Positions 25,597-34,299 of a DNA stretch of 64,000 nucleotides are shown here, piece by piece. The notes below the pieces were generated by a model, which ran no database searches, was not told the DNA's origin, and saw only the letters and a list, made by a program, of their open reading frames with translations. Source of the stretch: Pseudomonas syringae (GTDB taxonomy: Bacteria > Pseudomonadota > Gammaproteobacteria > Pseudomonadales > Pseudomonadaceae); the NCBI RefSeq assembly GCF_000737245.1, contig NZ_JPQU01000021.1, positions 1-64,000 of the forward strand. Reading direction: 5' to 3'. The translations under genes and the position numbers were made by a program. How positions within the stretch are numbered: position 1 is the first letter of the stretch; each line of letters starts with the position of its first letter.

Positions 25597-26508
25597 ATGT
25601 CCGCTTCTGCTTTATTCCCCCGCCACATCGCCGTACTCATCCTCGCTCTGCTGGCCTGCGCTTTCGCGGGTAATCACATTGCTGCGCGGATCGCCTTCGA
25701 CCATGACACCGGCCTGCTGCTGGCGATCCTCTGTCGCTCGGGCGTGACCCTGCTGGTACTCACCGGGCTGGTGCTGTGGCAACGCGAGCGGCCGCAATTG
25801 ACGGCGCGCACCTGGCGCTGGCAACTGTTGCTGGGCGTGCTCATCGCGGCACAGAGCTTTTGTATCTATTCAGCCGTGGCCCGTATTCCGGTTGCCCTGG
25901 CGTTACTGATTGCCAACGTTGCGCCGATCCTGCTGGCGCTGCTGACCTGGGCGCTGGGCGGTCCGGCACCGACTCGTCGCGCCGCTGTGCTGATGGGCTT
26001 GATCCTGATCGGGCTGGTGTTCGCACTGGACGTGCCGGAGCGCTTGTCCAGCCAGCACAGCACTGAAGCCCAATGGCTCGAAGGCATCGCTTTCGGTTTC
26101 GCTGCCGCCGGGGTGTTCGCCTGTGCGCTGTGGATCACCGATCACAAGCTGTCGTCCATGCGCGGCACGGTGCGCAGTATGTTGACCATGCTCATCGTAT
26201 TCAGCGCCGCAGCATTGGCCGGCTTCAGCGGCGTACTGCCGGGCGGCGTGTCGCTGCCGTCGTCCTCCACCGGCTGGGCCGCCCTGGCCTGCCTGGTCTC
26301 GCTCTATGGGCTGGGCTTTTCCTTGCTGTTCATCTGCCTGACCCGCCTGGACATGGCCCGCAACGCTCCGGTGATGAACATCGAACCGGTAGCGAGCCTG
26401 CTGTTTGGCTGGTTAATTCTTGATCAATTACTCAGCAGCGGTCAGATCATTGGCGGGCTGATCGTGGTCACCGGCATTGTGCTGCTGACCTGGCGGCGCG
26501 CGGCCTGA
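25597..26508 (+). CDS. EamA-family DMT transporter (10 helices)
   Basis: 303 residues from ATG 25597, preceded by AGGAGG about 11 bp upstream; the frame is open to 25549, inside the REP tail. It has ten hydrophobic segments in two EamA halves, as in RhaT/YdcZ/RarD-like permeases. These proteins export or import small metabolites; the substrate is unknown. It lies between the TRAP genes and an aldose epimerase in the same direction, so a role with sugars is plausible but not shown. Confidence 0.8.
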   Translation: MSASALFPRHIAVLILALLACAFAGNHIAARIAFDHDTGLLLAILCRSGVTLLVLTGLVLWQRERPQLTARTWRWQLLLGVLIAAQSFCIYSAVARIPVALALLIANVAPILLALLTWALGGPAPTRRAAVLMGLILIGLVFALDVPERLSSQHSTEAQWLEGIAFGFAAAGVFACALWITDHKLSSMRGTVRSMLTMLIVFSAAALAGFSGVLPGGVSLPSSSTGWAALACLVSLYGLGFSLLFICLTRLDMARNAPVMNIEPVASLLFGWLILDQLLSSGQIIGGLIVVTGIVLLTWRRAA

Positions 26509-26535
26509 CTATCCACCACTCATGAGGCAGATCAC

Positions 26536-27405
26536 ATGCAACAGGCAATCCTGACCCTTGAAGATGGCGTGACCCGCCTCACTCTGGCGCCGCAAACCGG
26601 CGGCAGCATCGTCAACTGGATCGCGCTGGCCAGCGGTCAACCGCTGCTGCGTCCCAGCGACGCCGAGGCCTTGAGCGCCGGCACGCCTCGGCGGCTGAGC
26701 TGTTATCCGCTGGTGCCCTGGTCAAACCGGATCGGCAACGGCGGCTTCGACACTCCGCATGGCTGGCTGGCGCTGCAACCCAATAGCGCCAACGACGCCT
26801 TGCCGATCCATGGCAGTGCCTGGCAGCAGCCGTGGGAGGTGATTGAACACAGCGCGAGCCATGCCGTGTTGCAACTGGAGAGCGCCATCCCTTTTGCCTA
26901 TCGCGCGCAGCTGCGTTTCAGCTTGGAGGACGGCACTCTCAGCATCACCTTGAGCGTCACGCATCTGGCCGAACACGCTGCCTGGCATGGCCTGGGTCTG
27001 CACCCTTACCTGCCCCGCACCGCCAATACCCGCTTGCAGGCCAAGGCTGCACAGGTCTGGCTGACCGATGACGCAGGCCTGCCGACAGAGCTGCAGGCGC
27101 TGCCGGCCGAGTGGAATTTCAACGCACTGAACAACCTGCCGCAAACCCGCCTGGACAATGGCTTCACTGAATGGGATGGCAAAGCGCTGATCAGCCAGCC
27201 GGATCTGGGATATGAGCTTGAATGCCAGGCCAGCGGCAGTCAGTTCTTTCTAGTGTTCTGCCCGCCGGGGCTGGATTTCTTCTGCTTCGAACCCGTCAGC
27301 CACCCGGTCAACGCCCACCACCTGCCAGGGCATCCGGGGTTGCGGTTGTTGCAAAAGGGGGAAAGTGCGGAGTTGGGGTACAGGATGAGTTACCGGGCGA
27401 TTTGA
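26536..27405 (+). CDS. Aldose 1-epimerase family protein
   Basis: 289 residues. The beta-sandwich family is recognised by RLSCYPLVPWSNRIGNGGF, LPIHGSAWQQPWEV and WHGLGLHPYLPR, which hold the conserved arginine and histidine residues around the active site, with a glutamate near the C-terminus (CFEPVSHPVNA). Mutarotases interconvert alpha and beta sugar anomers. Udh and lactonases are anomer-selective, so this enzyme could supply the right anomer of the uronate (inference). Starts 27 bp after the EamA gene. Confidence 0.85.
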   Translation: MQQAILTLEDGVTRLTLAPQTGGSIVNWIALASGQPLLRPSDAEALSAGTPRRLSCYPLVPWSNRIGNGGFDTPHGWLALQPNSANDALPIHGSAWQQPWEVIEHSASHAVLQLESAIPFAYRAQLRFSLEDGTLSITLSVTHLAEHAAWHGLGLHPYLPRTANTRLQAKAAQVWLTDDAGLPTELQALPAEWNFNALNNLPQTRLDNGFTEWDGKALISQPDLGYELECQASGSQFFLVFCPPGLDFFCFEPVSHPVNAHHLPGHPGLRLLQKGESAELGYRMSYRAI

Positions 27406-27420
27406 AGACTGGAACATCCT

Positions 27421-27512
27421 CTGTAGGAGCGCGCTTGCCCGCGATGGCGTCAGGTCAGGTTATTGGTTTTTTCCTGACACAACGCATCGCGAGCAAGCTC
27501 GCTCCTACAGAT
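27421..27512. repeat. REP palindrome pair
   Basis: CTGTAGGAGCGCGCTTGCCC at the left, TCGCGAGCAAGCTCGCTCCT and ACAG at the right. It lies between the convergent ends of the epimerase and aroA genes and may act as a shared transcript end. Confidence 0.85.
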
Positions 27513-27532
27513 TCCGTGTTAGGTGAGCAATA

Positions 27533-28795
27533 TCAATCCTGACGCTGAACCTTCACCCCCAACGACTGCAACGCATCCCAGTAGCCGGGATAGGTTTTGC
27601 CGACGCAGTCAGGGTCCTGGATTTTTATGCCTGCGACTTTCAGCCCAGCCAACGCGAAGCACATGGCAATGCGATGATCGGCGTGGGTGTCGATCAGCGC
27701 ATCCACGGTGCGGCCCGCCAATTGCGGATCGGCGTGAACGATCAGGTCATCACCTTCTTCCACTGCCAGCCCTGGGGCGATGGCGCACAGGCCCTGGGAC
27801 AATGCTGAAATCCGGTCGCATTCCTTGACCCGCAGGTTCGCGATACCCACAAAGCGAACCGGCTGGTTGTTGAACGCAGCCAGCACGGCCAGGGTCGGAA
27901 TGGCGTCCTGCATCTGCGAGCCGTCGATCACAGCGGGCATATTCGGGAAGCTGTCGATCACATGGCTGGCCAGTGCGTCCGGCTGGGTGAAATCCTGGGT
28001 CGCGACACCCAGATCGATGCTGCCTGCGGTCAGCGCCTGCGCGGCCCACAAGTAAGTTGCGGCCGATGCATCGGGCTCAATGTGGAAGTCGGTGGCGTGA
28101 TAGCCGGTGGCAGAGACTTTCCAGGCTGTGTCGCCGAGTTCCTCGACCTGGGCACCAAAGGCCTGCATGGCGGCCAGCGTCAGGTCGACGTAACCGCGAG
28201 CACCGATGTCGCTGCCGGTAAGCGCCACTTCAAGCGGGCCTTTGCCGCAGGCGCCGGCCATCAACAGTGCCGACACATACTGGCTGGACAGGTTGCCGTC
28301 GATCTCGATACGCCCGGCGGCCAGACCACCCTGGCCCTTGATCGCTACCGGAGGGCAACCCGTGGGGGCGCTGGCTTCAACACCCATGCGTTGCAACGCA
28401 TCCACCAGCGGACCAATCGGGCGCTTGCGCATGTACTCGTCGCCATCGACGACGAAATCACCTTTGAAATTGGCCAGCGCCGCCGTCAGAAAACGTGTCG
28501 CCGTGCCGGCGTTCCCGAGGAACAAAGGCTGCGAAGGTACCTGCCACTGGCCGCTGCTGGTGACCACAAACGTGCTGTCATCCGGCTCATCGACCTGCAC
28601 GCCCATCAAGCGCAGGGCTTCGGACATCACTCGGGTGTCATCACTCTTGAGCGCGCCACTCAGGCGGCTGGTGCCTTTCGCCAGGCCAGCCAGCAACAGC
28701 GCGCGATTGGTGATGGATTTCGAGCCTGGCGGGCTGACGCGCCCGACCAGTGGATGATCGACAGGGGTTACCGTGAGTGTGGATTGAGGTCGCAT
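27533..28795 (-). CDS. aroA: 3-phosphoshikimate 1-carboxyvinyltransferase (EPSP synthase), stand-alone
   Basis: 420 residues from ATG 28795 (MRPQSTLTV); the open frame runs on to 29341 but that part lies antisense-free over the PAS gene in another frame and is not coding. Signatures are PGSKSITNRALLLAGL (PEP/shikimate site), LGNAGTATRFLTAAL, RKRPIGPLVDAL, DASAATY and HADHRIAM. The enzyme joins PEP and shikimate 3-phosphate in aromatic amino acid synthesis, in the cytosol. In pseudomonads the housekeeping AroA is usually fused to prephenate dehydrogenase, so this single-domain copy is probably a second, more divergent one. It stands apart from other aro genes. Confidence 0.9.
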   Translation of the reverse strand: MRPQSTLTVTPVDHPLVGRVSPPGSKSITNRALLLAGLAKGTSRLSGALKSDDTRVMSEALRLMGVQVDEPDDSTFVVTSSGQWQVPSQPLFLGNAGTATRFLTAALANFKGDFVVDGDEYMRKRPIGPLVDALQRMGVEASAPTGCPPVAIKGQGGLAAGRIEIDGNLSSQYVSALLMAGACGKGPLEVALTGSDIGARGYVDLTLAAMQAFGAQVEELGDTAWKVSATGYHATDFHIEPDASAATYLWAAQALTAGSIDLGVATQDFTQPDALASHVIDSFPNMPAVIDGSQMQDAIPTLAVLAAFNNQPVRFVGIANLRVKECDRISALSQGLCAIAPGLAVEEGDDLIVHADPQLAGRTVDALIDTHADHRIAMCFALAGLKVAGIKIQDPDCVGKTYPGYWDALQSLGVKVQRQD

Positions 28796-28931
28796 GATGT
28801 CCGTGATCGCCGCCGGAAAAATCCCGATGCTACCAGTAATCCAGCAGTTATTCGTGCACCGAGACCTGATTGCGAACGTTTTTCTTCCCGCATAAAGCGC
28901 CTGGTCGGCCCACTCGATGAGCGTTATGTAT

Positions 28932-29411
28932 TCATGGGCCGGTACTGGAGAGCTTATGCAGCTCAGCATTGGCGGTTTGCAGCAAATGCCGGTTGGTCGC
29001 CACGTCTGTAACGTCGTATATGACCAGGCAGATATGAGTGATTTCGCTAGTGGTCGAGCGCAGCGGGAACATAGTGGTGTTCTGGTACATGAAATCTTCC
29101 CGGCCGGTAATCGGCTGGTAGTTCTTGAACCGGACCAGATACGGCCGTTGCTCCCAAATGGTGAAAGCAGGTGTACCCAGGGCGATGACATTGTCGACTT
29201 TCTTGCTGAACCACTTGCGGTTGAGGTCCGGAAACAGTGTGAAGATCGACTGGTTGGAGGCTTCGTACGGCACCACCCCGGAGCGGTTCTCCATGAAGGT
29301 GTTCCAGACCTGCACGCGGTATTCGCGGTCGAGCACGACAATGCCGACGTCGATATTCTGGGTAACCGCCAGCAACCAATGTAATTCTTTGATATCGATT
29401 TGATTGCTCAT
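28932..29411 (-). CDS. PAS-domain signalling protein
   Basis: 159 residues, essentially one PAS domain. LHWLLAVTQNIDVGIVVLD opens the fold, VWNTFMENRSGV and FTLFPDL follow, and ITHICLVIYDVTDV forms the last strand, as in PAS sensors. No output domain or membrane segment. It starts 3 bp after the stop codon of the receiver-CheX gene, so both are made together; it probably senses a ligand or redox state and acts through that partner. It is a cytosolic protein of unknown signal. Confidence 0.8.
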   Translation of the reverse strand: MSNQIDIKELHWLLAVTQNIDVGIVVLDREYRVQVWNTFMENRSGVVPYEASNQSIFTLFPDLNRKWFSKKVDNVIALGTPAFTIWEQRPYLVRFKNYQPITGREDFMYQNTTMFPLRSTTSEITHICLVIYDVTDVATNRHLLQTANAELHKLSSTGP

Positions 29412-29414
29412 GGG

Positions 29415-30416
29415 TCAGCTCATCAGGTAAGCGAGTTTTTTGGTCAGACGCTCAACCGAATCTTCGGTGAACAACATCAGCAGGTCGAAGTTGATGCTAT
29501 GGCCCTCCAGGCTGTAGCTGATCTCAACCGCCAGGGTTTTCTGCCAGCGGGTCTGATTGATACGAATCAGGTCATCAATACCACTTTGGGTACCCAGCAC
29601 CTGAGGATGCCCTTGGGAAAACTCGATATCGATCTGCTCGGCGATCCCGCTCAGGCAGGCGCCAATCAGGATCGTGGACAGGTCCAGGAGCATCTCCTGA
29701 TCCGAGTAATCTTCGGAATCGCGATGCATCAGCGTGCCCATGTCGGCGATGTCCGAGTCATGGAAAATCAGCAGCGCCTCGCCAGCAATCCCGCCGCCGA
29801 TGTAGCCCTGACACACCGCCGTCAGCCGCTCACTGCTGTGGGCATCGGCCAGCGCCATGTGCAACTCGCCCACTTCAAACATGTTCACCGTGGGCACTGG
29901 TAACTGCACGAAGACCCCAAGCACTTTCGCCAGCAGCGCTGCCGCCCGGCCCATGGCGACGTTGATGGTCTCGCGGAACGCGTCCTGAAAGCTGATCACC
30001 CCGCCGTTGATGGCTGGCGGGACCACGACTGGCACGGACACCGCCTCACCCAGCAACCCCAGACGGGTCAGGGTGGCCTTGAGCTCGTCCGGCTCAGCCG
30101 GTTTTTTCAGAAACGCCAGCGCGCCCAGCTCCATCACCCGGCGCACCGCTTCATCCTGGACGTCTCCCGATACGACGATGATCTTCGCGTCGAGATTTTC
30201 AGCACGAATCGCCGCGAGGGTCTCATAGCCGTCCATAACCGGCATGGTCAGGTCCAGCAGCATGACTTTGCCCAGACCGAGACGAACGGCGTCCAGGCCT
30301 TCCTGACCGTTGGTCGCCATCGTGACCGATACACCCCATTCAGGGGGTAAAGCCCTCAACAGCTGCTTGCGCGCCATGTTCGAGTCATCGCAGATCAGCA
30401 GGGGAATCATGGGCAT
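29415..30416 (-). CDS. Response regulator with C-terminal CheX/CheC-like domain
   Basis: 333 residues from ATG 30416 (AGAAAG upstream). The receiver domain occupies about residues 3-125, with DD in LLICDDSN, the phospho-acceptor Asp in VMLLDLTMPVMDG and the lysine in LKKPAEPDEL. The C-terminal part (about 150-333) has EVGELHMALADA and DLSTILIGACLSGIAEQI, repeated helix patterns like those of CheC/CheX phosphatases, which remove phosphate from CheY-type proteins. It may dephosphorylate itself or another receiver. It forms an operon with the PAS gene. Confidence 0.75.
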   Translation of the reverse strand: MPMIPLLICDDSNMARKQLLRALPPEWGVSVTMATNGQEGLDAVRLGLGKVMLLDLTMPVMDGYETLAAIRAENLDAKIIVVSGDVQDEAVRRVMELGALAFLKKPAEPDELKATLTRLGLLGEAVSVPVVVPPAINGGVISFQDAFRETINVAMGRAAALLAKVLGVFVQLPVPTVNMFEVGELHMALADAHSSERLTAVCQGYIGGGIAGEALLIFHDSDIADMGTLMHRDSEDYSDQEMLLDLSTILIGACLSGIAEQIDIEFSQGHPQVLGTQSGIDDLIRINQTRWQKTLAVEISYSLEGHSINFDLLMLFTEDSVERLTKKLAYLMS

Positions 30417-30767
30417 TGCATTCTTTCTCACTGCAAAAGAGTTTGTGGTTGAGTATCAATGTGTTTGGTCACATTAGCGAGTGTTTGGATAAGCATGGAT
30501 ATTCGCATGAGTTAAATCTCTCCATCCTCCGCGACTGTCGCGCGCCGCTGCACAGCTGTGCGCAACGTGGTGGAAAACTGACGGGGTAACTGGCGGTGCA
30601 CCCGGAAAACCTTCTCGCCCGATCAAAACCCTGTTATCCCCAGAGATCATAGGCCAATCCTTCTCTGCGCTTTAAAATCCCCCGCACACGGGCAGGTGGC
30701 CCGGAATGTGGGCTGCCGCGCCCATTCAAGGATTAGAACTGTCCATCGCGGTTGTCGGGCAGTATTC
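30417..30767. promoter_or_regulatory. Divergent regulatory region between signalling operons
   Basis: 351 bp without a gene, between the leftward receiver-CheX/PAS pair and the rightward kinase. It includes small inverted repeats (GCGCACAGCTGTGC-like arms near 30550) but no clear consensus promoter, operator or RNA gene that I can defend. Confidence 0.35.
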
Positions 30768-32342
30768 ATGGAGCAGCATGCTTTCAATATGAATACACGA
30801 GCTACGTTACCCGCAGAGCAACACGACACGCTTCTCAATGCCGTACCTTCGGCCCGAATGCAACGGCTGGGTGCAGCGCTCATTGCCGGCGCGGTGTTCA
30901 TCGTCGATACAGTGACCTCCCTGGACATCGCGGTAGCGGTGCTTTACGTGGCGGTCATTCTGTTGTCGGTGAATTTCTACAGCCGCACCGGGATGATCCT
31001 GGTTTCACTCGGCTGCTTTACCCTGACCATCCTCTCGTTCCTGCTGTCCCACGGTGAAGATGCAGAGATGCCTGCCATTGCCCGTGGGCTGGTGAGCATG
31101 GCGGCGATTGGCATCACCACGGTGCTGGCCCTGAAAAACAAAGCGGTCAATGATCGATTACAGGAACAGGTGCGCTTGCTGGCCAAGGCCCATGACGCAT
31201 TGCGGCGCAGCGAGGCTTTCCTCAGTGATGCGCAACGGTTGAGCCGCACCGGCAGCATCGGTTTTCGCCTGCCGGACATGCAAATGCACTGGTCCGAGGA
31301 AACCCGCCGCATTTACGAGGTGGACGACGGCCAACCGCCGTCGATGGACAGCATCCTGCAACGGATCCATCCCGACGACTTGCCTTGCGTGCTCAACAGC
31401 GTGGCAAAGGCCCGGCAACTGGTAACGGACCTCAGCGTCGAGCACCGTCTGTTAATGCCCGATGGCAGGGTCAAGTATTTGCACATGCTTGCGCACCTGA
31501 CCCGCGATCAGGATGGCAATTGCGAGTACGTCGGGGCACTGATGGACATCACCGCCGCCAAGCAGGCTGAAGAGGCCTTGCATCGCTCACAGACCGAACT
31601 GGCCCACGTCACTCGCGTCACCACACTTGGCGAGCTGGCGGCGTCCATTGCCCACGAAGTCAATCAGCCGCTGGCCGCCGTTACCACCAACGCTGAAGCC
31701 TCGCTGCGCTGGCTCAACCGCAAGGAGCCGGATATCGGTGAGGCGGCTCAGGCGCTGAAGCGCATCCTCAGTGAAACCTTCAGGGCCAGCGAGGTTATCC
31801 GGCGCATCCGGGCTCTGTCGCGCAAGTCCGACCCGCAACGTATCCCGGTGGATATGCAGGAAGTCATCGAGGAATCAGTGGGCCTGGTCGCCAGGGAGAT
31901 TCATCGCAGCCGGGTCGAGCTGGTGCAGGACATCGCCAGCGACATGCCTCTCGTCATGGGCGATCGCATTCAGTTGCAGCAAGTGCTGATCAATCTATTG
32001 ATCAACGGCATTCAGGCCATGGCCAATAATCAAGGCGGCCCGAGGCAGTTGAGCCTGCATCTGCGCAGTGATACCGCGAATGAAGTGGTGGTGGAAGTCA
32101 GAGACAGCGGGCCGGGTATTCGTCCGGGCGACATGGGTCAGCTGTTCAATGCGTTTTTCACCACCAAACCTGAAGGGATGGGTATGGGCCTGTCGATCTG
32201 CCGCTCAATCATCGAAGCCCATGGCGGAAGCATCTGGGCACTTGGCTCCTGCATAGAAGGCGCACACGTAGACAGCCAGTCGGGTATAGGCGCCAGCCTG
32301 CTTTTCGCCCTGCCCGCCCTGCCGAGGCCGCATGATGAATGA
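30768..32342 (+). CDS. Membrane sensor histidine kinase with PAS domain (FixL/TodS-like core)
   Basis: 524 residues from ATG 30768; ATG 30789 is equally possible. Four hydrophobic helices lie at about residues 32-130, then a short coiled coil, a PAS domain (SRTGSIGFRLPDMQMHWSEE onward), the phospho-acceptor motif SIAHEVNQPLAA, and the ATPase domain with N box NLLINGIQAM, G1 DSGPGI and G2 GMGMGLSICRSIIEAHGG. The HEVNQPL type is shared with FixL-like kinases. It overlaps the regulator gene by 11 bp, which identifies its partner. The signal is unknown. Confidence 0.88.
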   Translation: MEQHAFNMNTRATLPAEQHDTLLNAVPSARMQRLGAALIAGAVFIVDTVTSLDIAVAVLYVAVILLSVNFYSRTGMILVSLGCFTLTILSFLLSHGEDAEMPAIARGLVSMAAIGITTVLALKNKAVNDRLQEQVRLLAKAHDALRRSEAFLSDAQRLSRTGSIGFRLPDMQMHWSEETRRIYEVDDGQPPSMDSILQRIHPDDLPCVLNSVAKARQLVTDLSVEHRLLMPDGRVKYLHMLAHLTRDQDGNCEYVGALMDITAAKQAEEALHRSQTELAHVTRVTTLGELAASIAHEVNQPLAAVTTNAEASLRWLNRKEPDIGEAAQALKRILSETFRASEVIRRIRALSRKSDPQRIPVDMQEVIEESVGLVAREIHRSRVELVQDIASDMPLVMGDRIQLQQVLINLLINGIQAMANNQGGPRQLSLHLRSDTANEVVVEVRDSGPGIRPGDMGQLFNAFFTTKPEGMGMGLSICRSIIEAHGGSIWALGSCIEGAHVDSQSGIGASLLFALPALPRPHDE

Positions 32343-32988
32343 CGATCACCCCATGAACCGAATCCCGCTCAAGATCAGCAGCGACCCAATTGTCTTTATC
32401 GTCGACGACGATGCAGCCCTGCGCGACGCTCTGAGCAGCTTGCTGCGCTCGGTGGGTCTGCGAGTCGAAACCTTTCCCTCGGTTGCCGCTTTCGTTGAGT
32501 TCCAGCGCCCTGAAGCCCCCAGCTGCCTGGTGCTCGACGTTCGCTTGCAAGGCACCAGCGGCCTGGATTTCCAGAACGAGCTGGCGCGTTCCAACGCCAA
32601 CCTGCCTATCGTGTTCATGACCGGCCACGGCGATATCGCCATGACCGTGCGCGCCATGAAAGCCGGCGCCGTGGACTTTCTGGCAAAACCGTTTCGCGAG
32701 GAGGACCTGCTGGATGCGGTGAACACCGCCCTGGAAAAAGACAAAAGCGGACGACAGGCCCACAAGAACTTCAACGAAATCCGCAGCCGCTTTGAGACCC
32801 TGACCCCAAGGGAAAAGGAAATCATGGCCTTGGCCGCCTCGGGCCTGATGAACAAACAGATCGCCGGAGAAATCGGCCTGAGTGAGATCACCGTCAAGAT
32901 CCACCGCGGCCACGCCATGAAGAAAATGTGCGCCAGGTCCTTCGCCGAACTGGTGCGCATGGCTGAGGCGCTGGAGCTGAGGAGCTAA
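32332..32988 (+). CDS. FixJ/NarL-type response regulator
   Basis: 218 residues. The receiver domain has IVFIVDDDAALRDAL, the acceptor Asp in CLVLDVRLQGTSG, the switch threonine in VFMTGHGD and lysine in FLAKPFREEDL. The output is a LuxR-type helix-turn-helix: LTPREKEIMALAASGLMNKQ, then EIGLSEITVKIHRG. It should bind DNA as a dimer when phosphorylated by the kinase encoded just upstream. Translation is coupled to the kinase gene through an 11-bp overlap. Targets cannot be told from the window. Confidence 0.9.
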   Translation: MMNDDHPMNRIPLKISSDPIVFIVDDDAALRDALSSLLRSVGLRVETFPSVAAFVEFQRPEAPSCLVLDVRLQGTSGLDFQNELARSNANLPIVFMTGHGDIAMTVRAMKAGAVDFLAKPFREEDLLDAVNTALEKDKSGRQAHKNFNEIRSRFETLTPREKEIMALAASGLMNKQIAGEIGLSEITVKIHRGHAMKKMCARSFAELVRMAEALELRS

Positions 32989-33011
32989 TTATTTTTCTGC
33001 GGAAATAGATA

Positions 33012-33107
33012 CCTGTGGGAGCGAGCTTGCTCGCGAAGACGACGTTCCCGTCCCCAGAAATATAGGCGGATGTCCCGGCCTCTTCGCGAGCAAGCTCGCT
33101 CCCACCT
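33012..33107. repeat. REP palindrome pair
   Basis: CTGTGGGAGCGAGCTTGCTC at the left faces CTTCGCGAGCAAGCTCGCTC at the right, separated by about 45 bp, between the convergent regulator genes. Confidence 0.9.
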
Positions 33108-33127
33108 GGAAATCACCGCGCCCGTCT

Positions 33128-33499
33128 TCAAACCACCCCAAACGTCGACTCAATACACTCGATCAGTAAACCGGCGTTAAAGGGTTTGCTCAGGAAGCCC
33201 ACCGCGCTGCCGGTCATGGCGCGCTTGCGCACTGATGCCTCGGGAAACGCCGTGATAAAGATGGTTGGGATCGAAAAACCTCGACTGCTCAGGTGCTCGT
33301 GCAACTCAACGCCACTCATGCCGGGCATTTGCACGTCGGTGATCAGGCAGCGGGCTTTATCAAGGCAGGTCGAGCCAAGGAATTCTTCTGCCGACGCAAA
33401 CAGACAGACCGCAAAGCCCAGGGAGCGAACCAGGCTGTCCAGTCCAGTGCGCACTGCCATATCGTCGTCGACGACCGCTATCACCGGGGATTTGATCAA
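33128..33499 (-). CDS. Single-domain response regulator
   Basis: 123 residues, a receiver domain only: VIAVVDDDMAVRTGLDSLVR, acceptor Asp in CLITDVQMPGMSG, threonine in TIFITAFPEA and lysine in FLSKPFNAGLL. No output domain. Such proteins pass phosphate to others or act as sinks. It lies convergent with the FixLJ-like pair and could be a competing receiver for that kinase (inference). Confidence 0.88.
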   Translation of the reverse strand: MIKSPVIAVVDDDMAVRTGLDSLVRSLGFAVCLFASAEEFLGSTCLDKARCLITDVQMPGMSGVELHEHLSSRGFSIPTIFITAFPEASVRKRAMTGSAVGFLSKPFNAGLLIECIESTFGVV

Positions 33500-34299
33500 G
33501 CTGTATTACCTTCCACATCGGTGAATGAAACACTGTGCCACGCACAACTGCTGCCTACATTAACCAACCCTGGGCCGGGTAGAAATCATACCCACGTATA
33601 AAGGCCGACCAACGGCGTCGCGCGCTGTCTAATCCGAGACTTTCCCGCGATTTCATGACCGCTGTTTGGCCGTTCCCGAGTGCGTTACAAATCAACACTG
33701 ATTCAATAGAGTGCACTACGCTTTAATGTGTATACTCCGCACTGCCGGCAAATTGCCATCAATTGATTTGAATCACCACTCGGGAACTTTTTCGAAAGTA
33801 AACTTGCACAAAGCACACTCCTGAACCACACTCCAACTGCGTCGTGACAATATACAGGCGTCATTCAAGTGACTTCTCGCTACAGCATGCTCAATATCCG
33901 CAAGGCACGCCCCGGGCGCGACAACGGAATTAGAAAAGATTCAACGCATCCGACGAACAACATGTAGTTTTTTAGAAAAACCTTATAAATCAACAAGTAA
34001 AAGACTCTTACTCTTCGCAAGACCTCCTCGCTTCAAACTTGGCAAAACCCCTTACTGACCGACCCTAAAAGTTAAAGTTTCATTCTCCCCCCGGATTAAA
34101 AATAACTGCATATAAAACTTTGCAGCCATCGCGAATACTGCTAATAATCGTCGCCGATCCGGAAGCAAGGCAATGCGCCATATCACACGAAGTGAATAAT
34201 CAAGCCTCTATTCTGATTTAAATCCGGCCCCATAAAACTCAGCACACCTGCCTGCTCAAGACACTTCCAGCCTTGAGTGAGTTACTGTGCGGCGCGTAA
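33500..34299. promoter_or_regulatory. Long AT-rich regulatory region upstream of the exopolysaccharide operon
   Basis: 800 bp without a credible gene, clearly richer in A and T than the flanks. A perfect 11-bp inverted repeat, GTTCCCGAGTG (33672-33682) and CACTCGGGAAC (33777-33787), brackets about 94 bp containing TATACT (33731-33736). No good -35 partner was found for that box. The size and composition suggest complex control of the following operon, but no known operator could be named. Confidence 0.5.
33672..33787. repeat. Perfect 11-bp inverted repeat bracketing a promoter-like segment
   Basis: GTTCCCGAGTG at 33672-33682 and its exact complement CACTCGGGAAC at 33777-33787. The spacing of 94 bp (about nine helical turns) would suit a looping regulator or a pair of binding sites. 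Confidence 0.6.

Noticed and set aside
27962..29011. 349-residue plus-strand frame opposite aroA
   Set aside because: Antisense shadow of a conserved enzyme gene.
28796..29341. N-terminal extension of the aroA frame to 602 residues
   Set aside because: The extra 182 residues have no EPSP synthase similarity and lie in another frame over the well-supported PAS gene; MRPQSTLTV at 28795 is a normal AroA start.
33702..33736. Promoter TTCAAT/TATACT before wecB
   Set aside because: The spacing is 23 bp, too long for a sigma-70 promoter, so only the -10-like box is mentioned.
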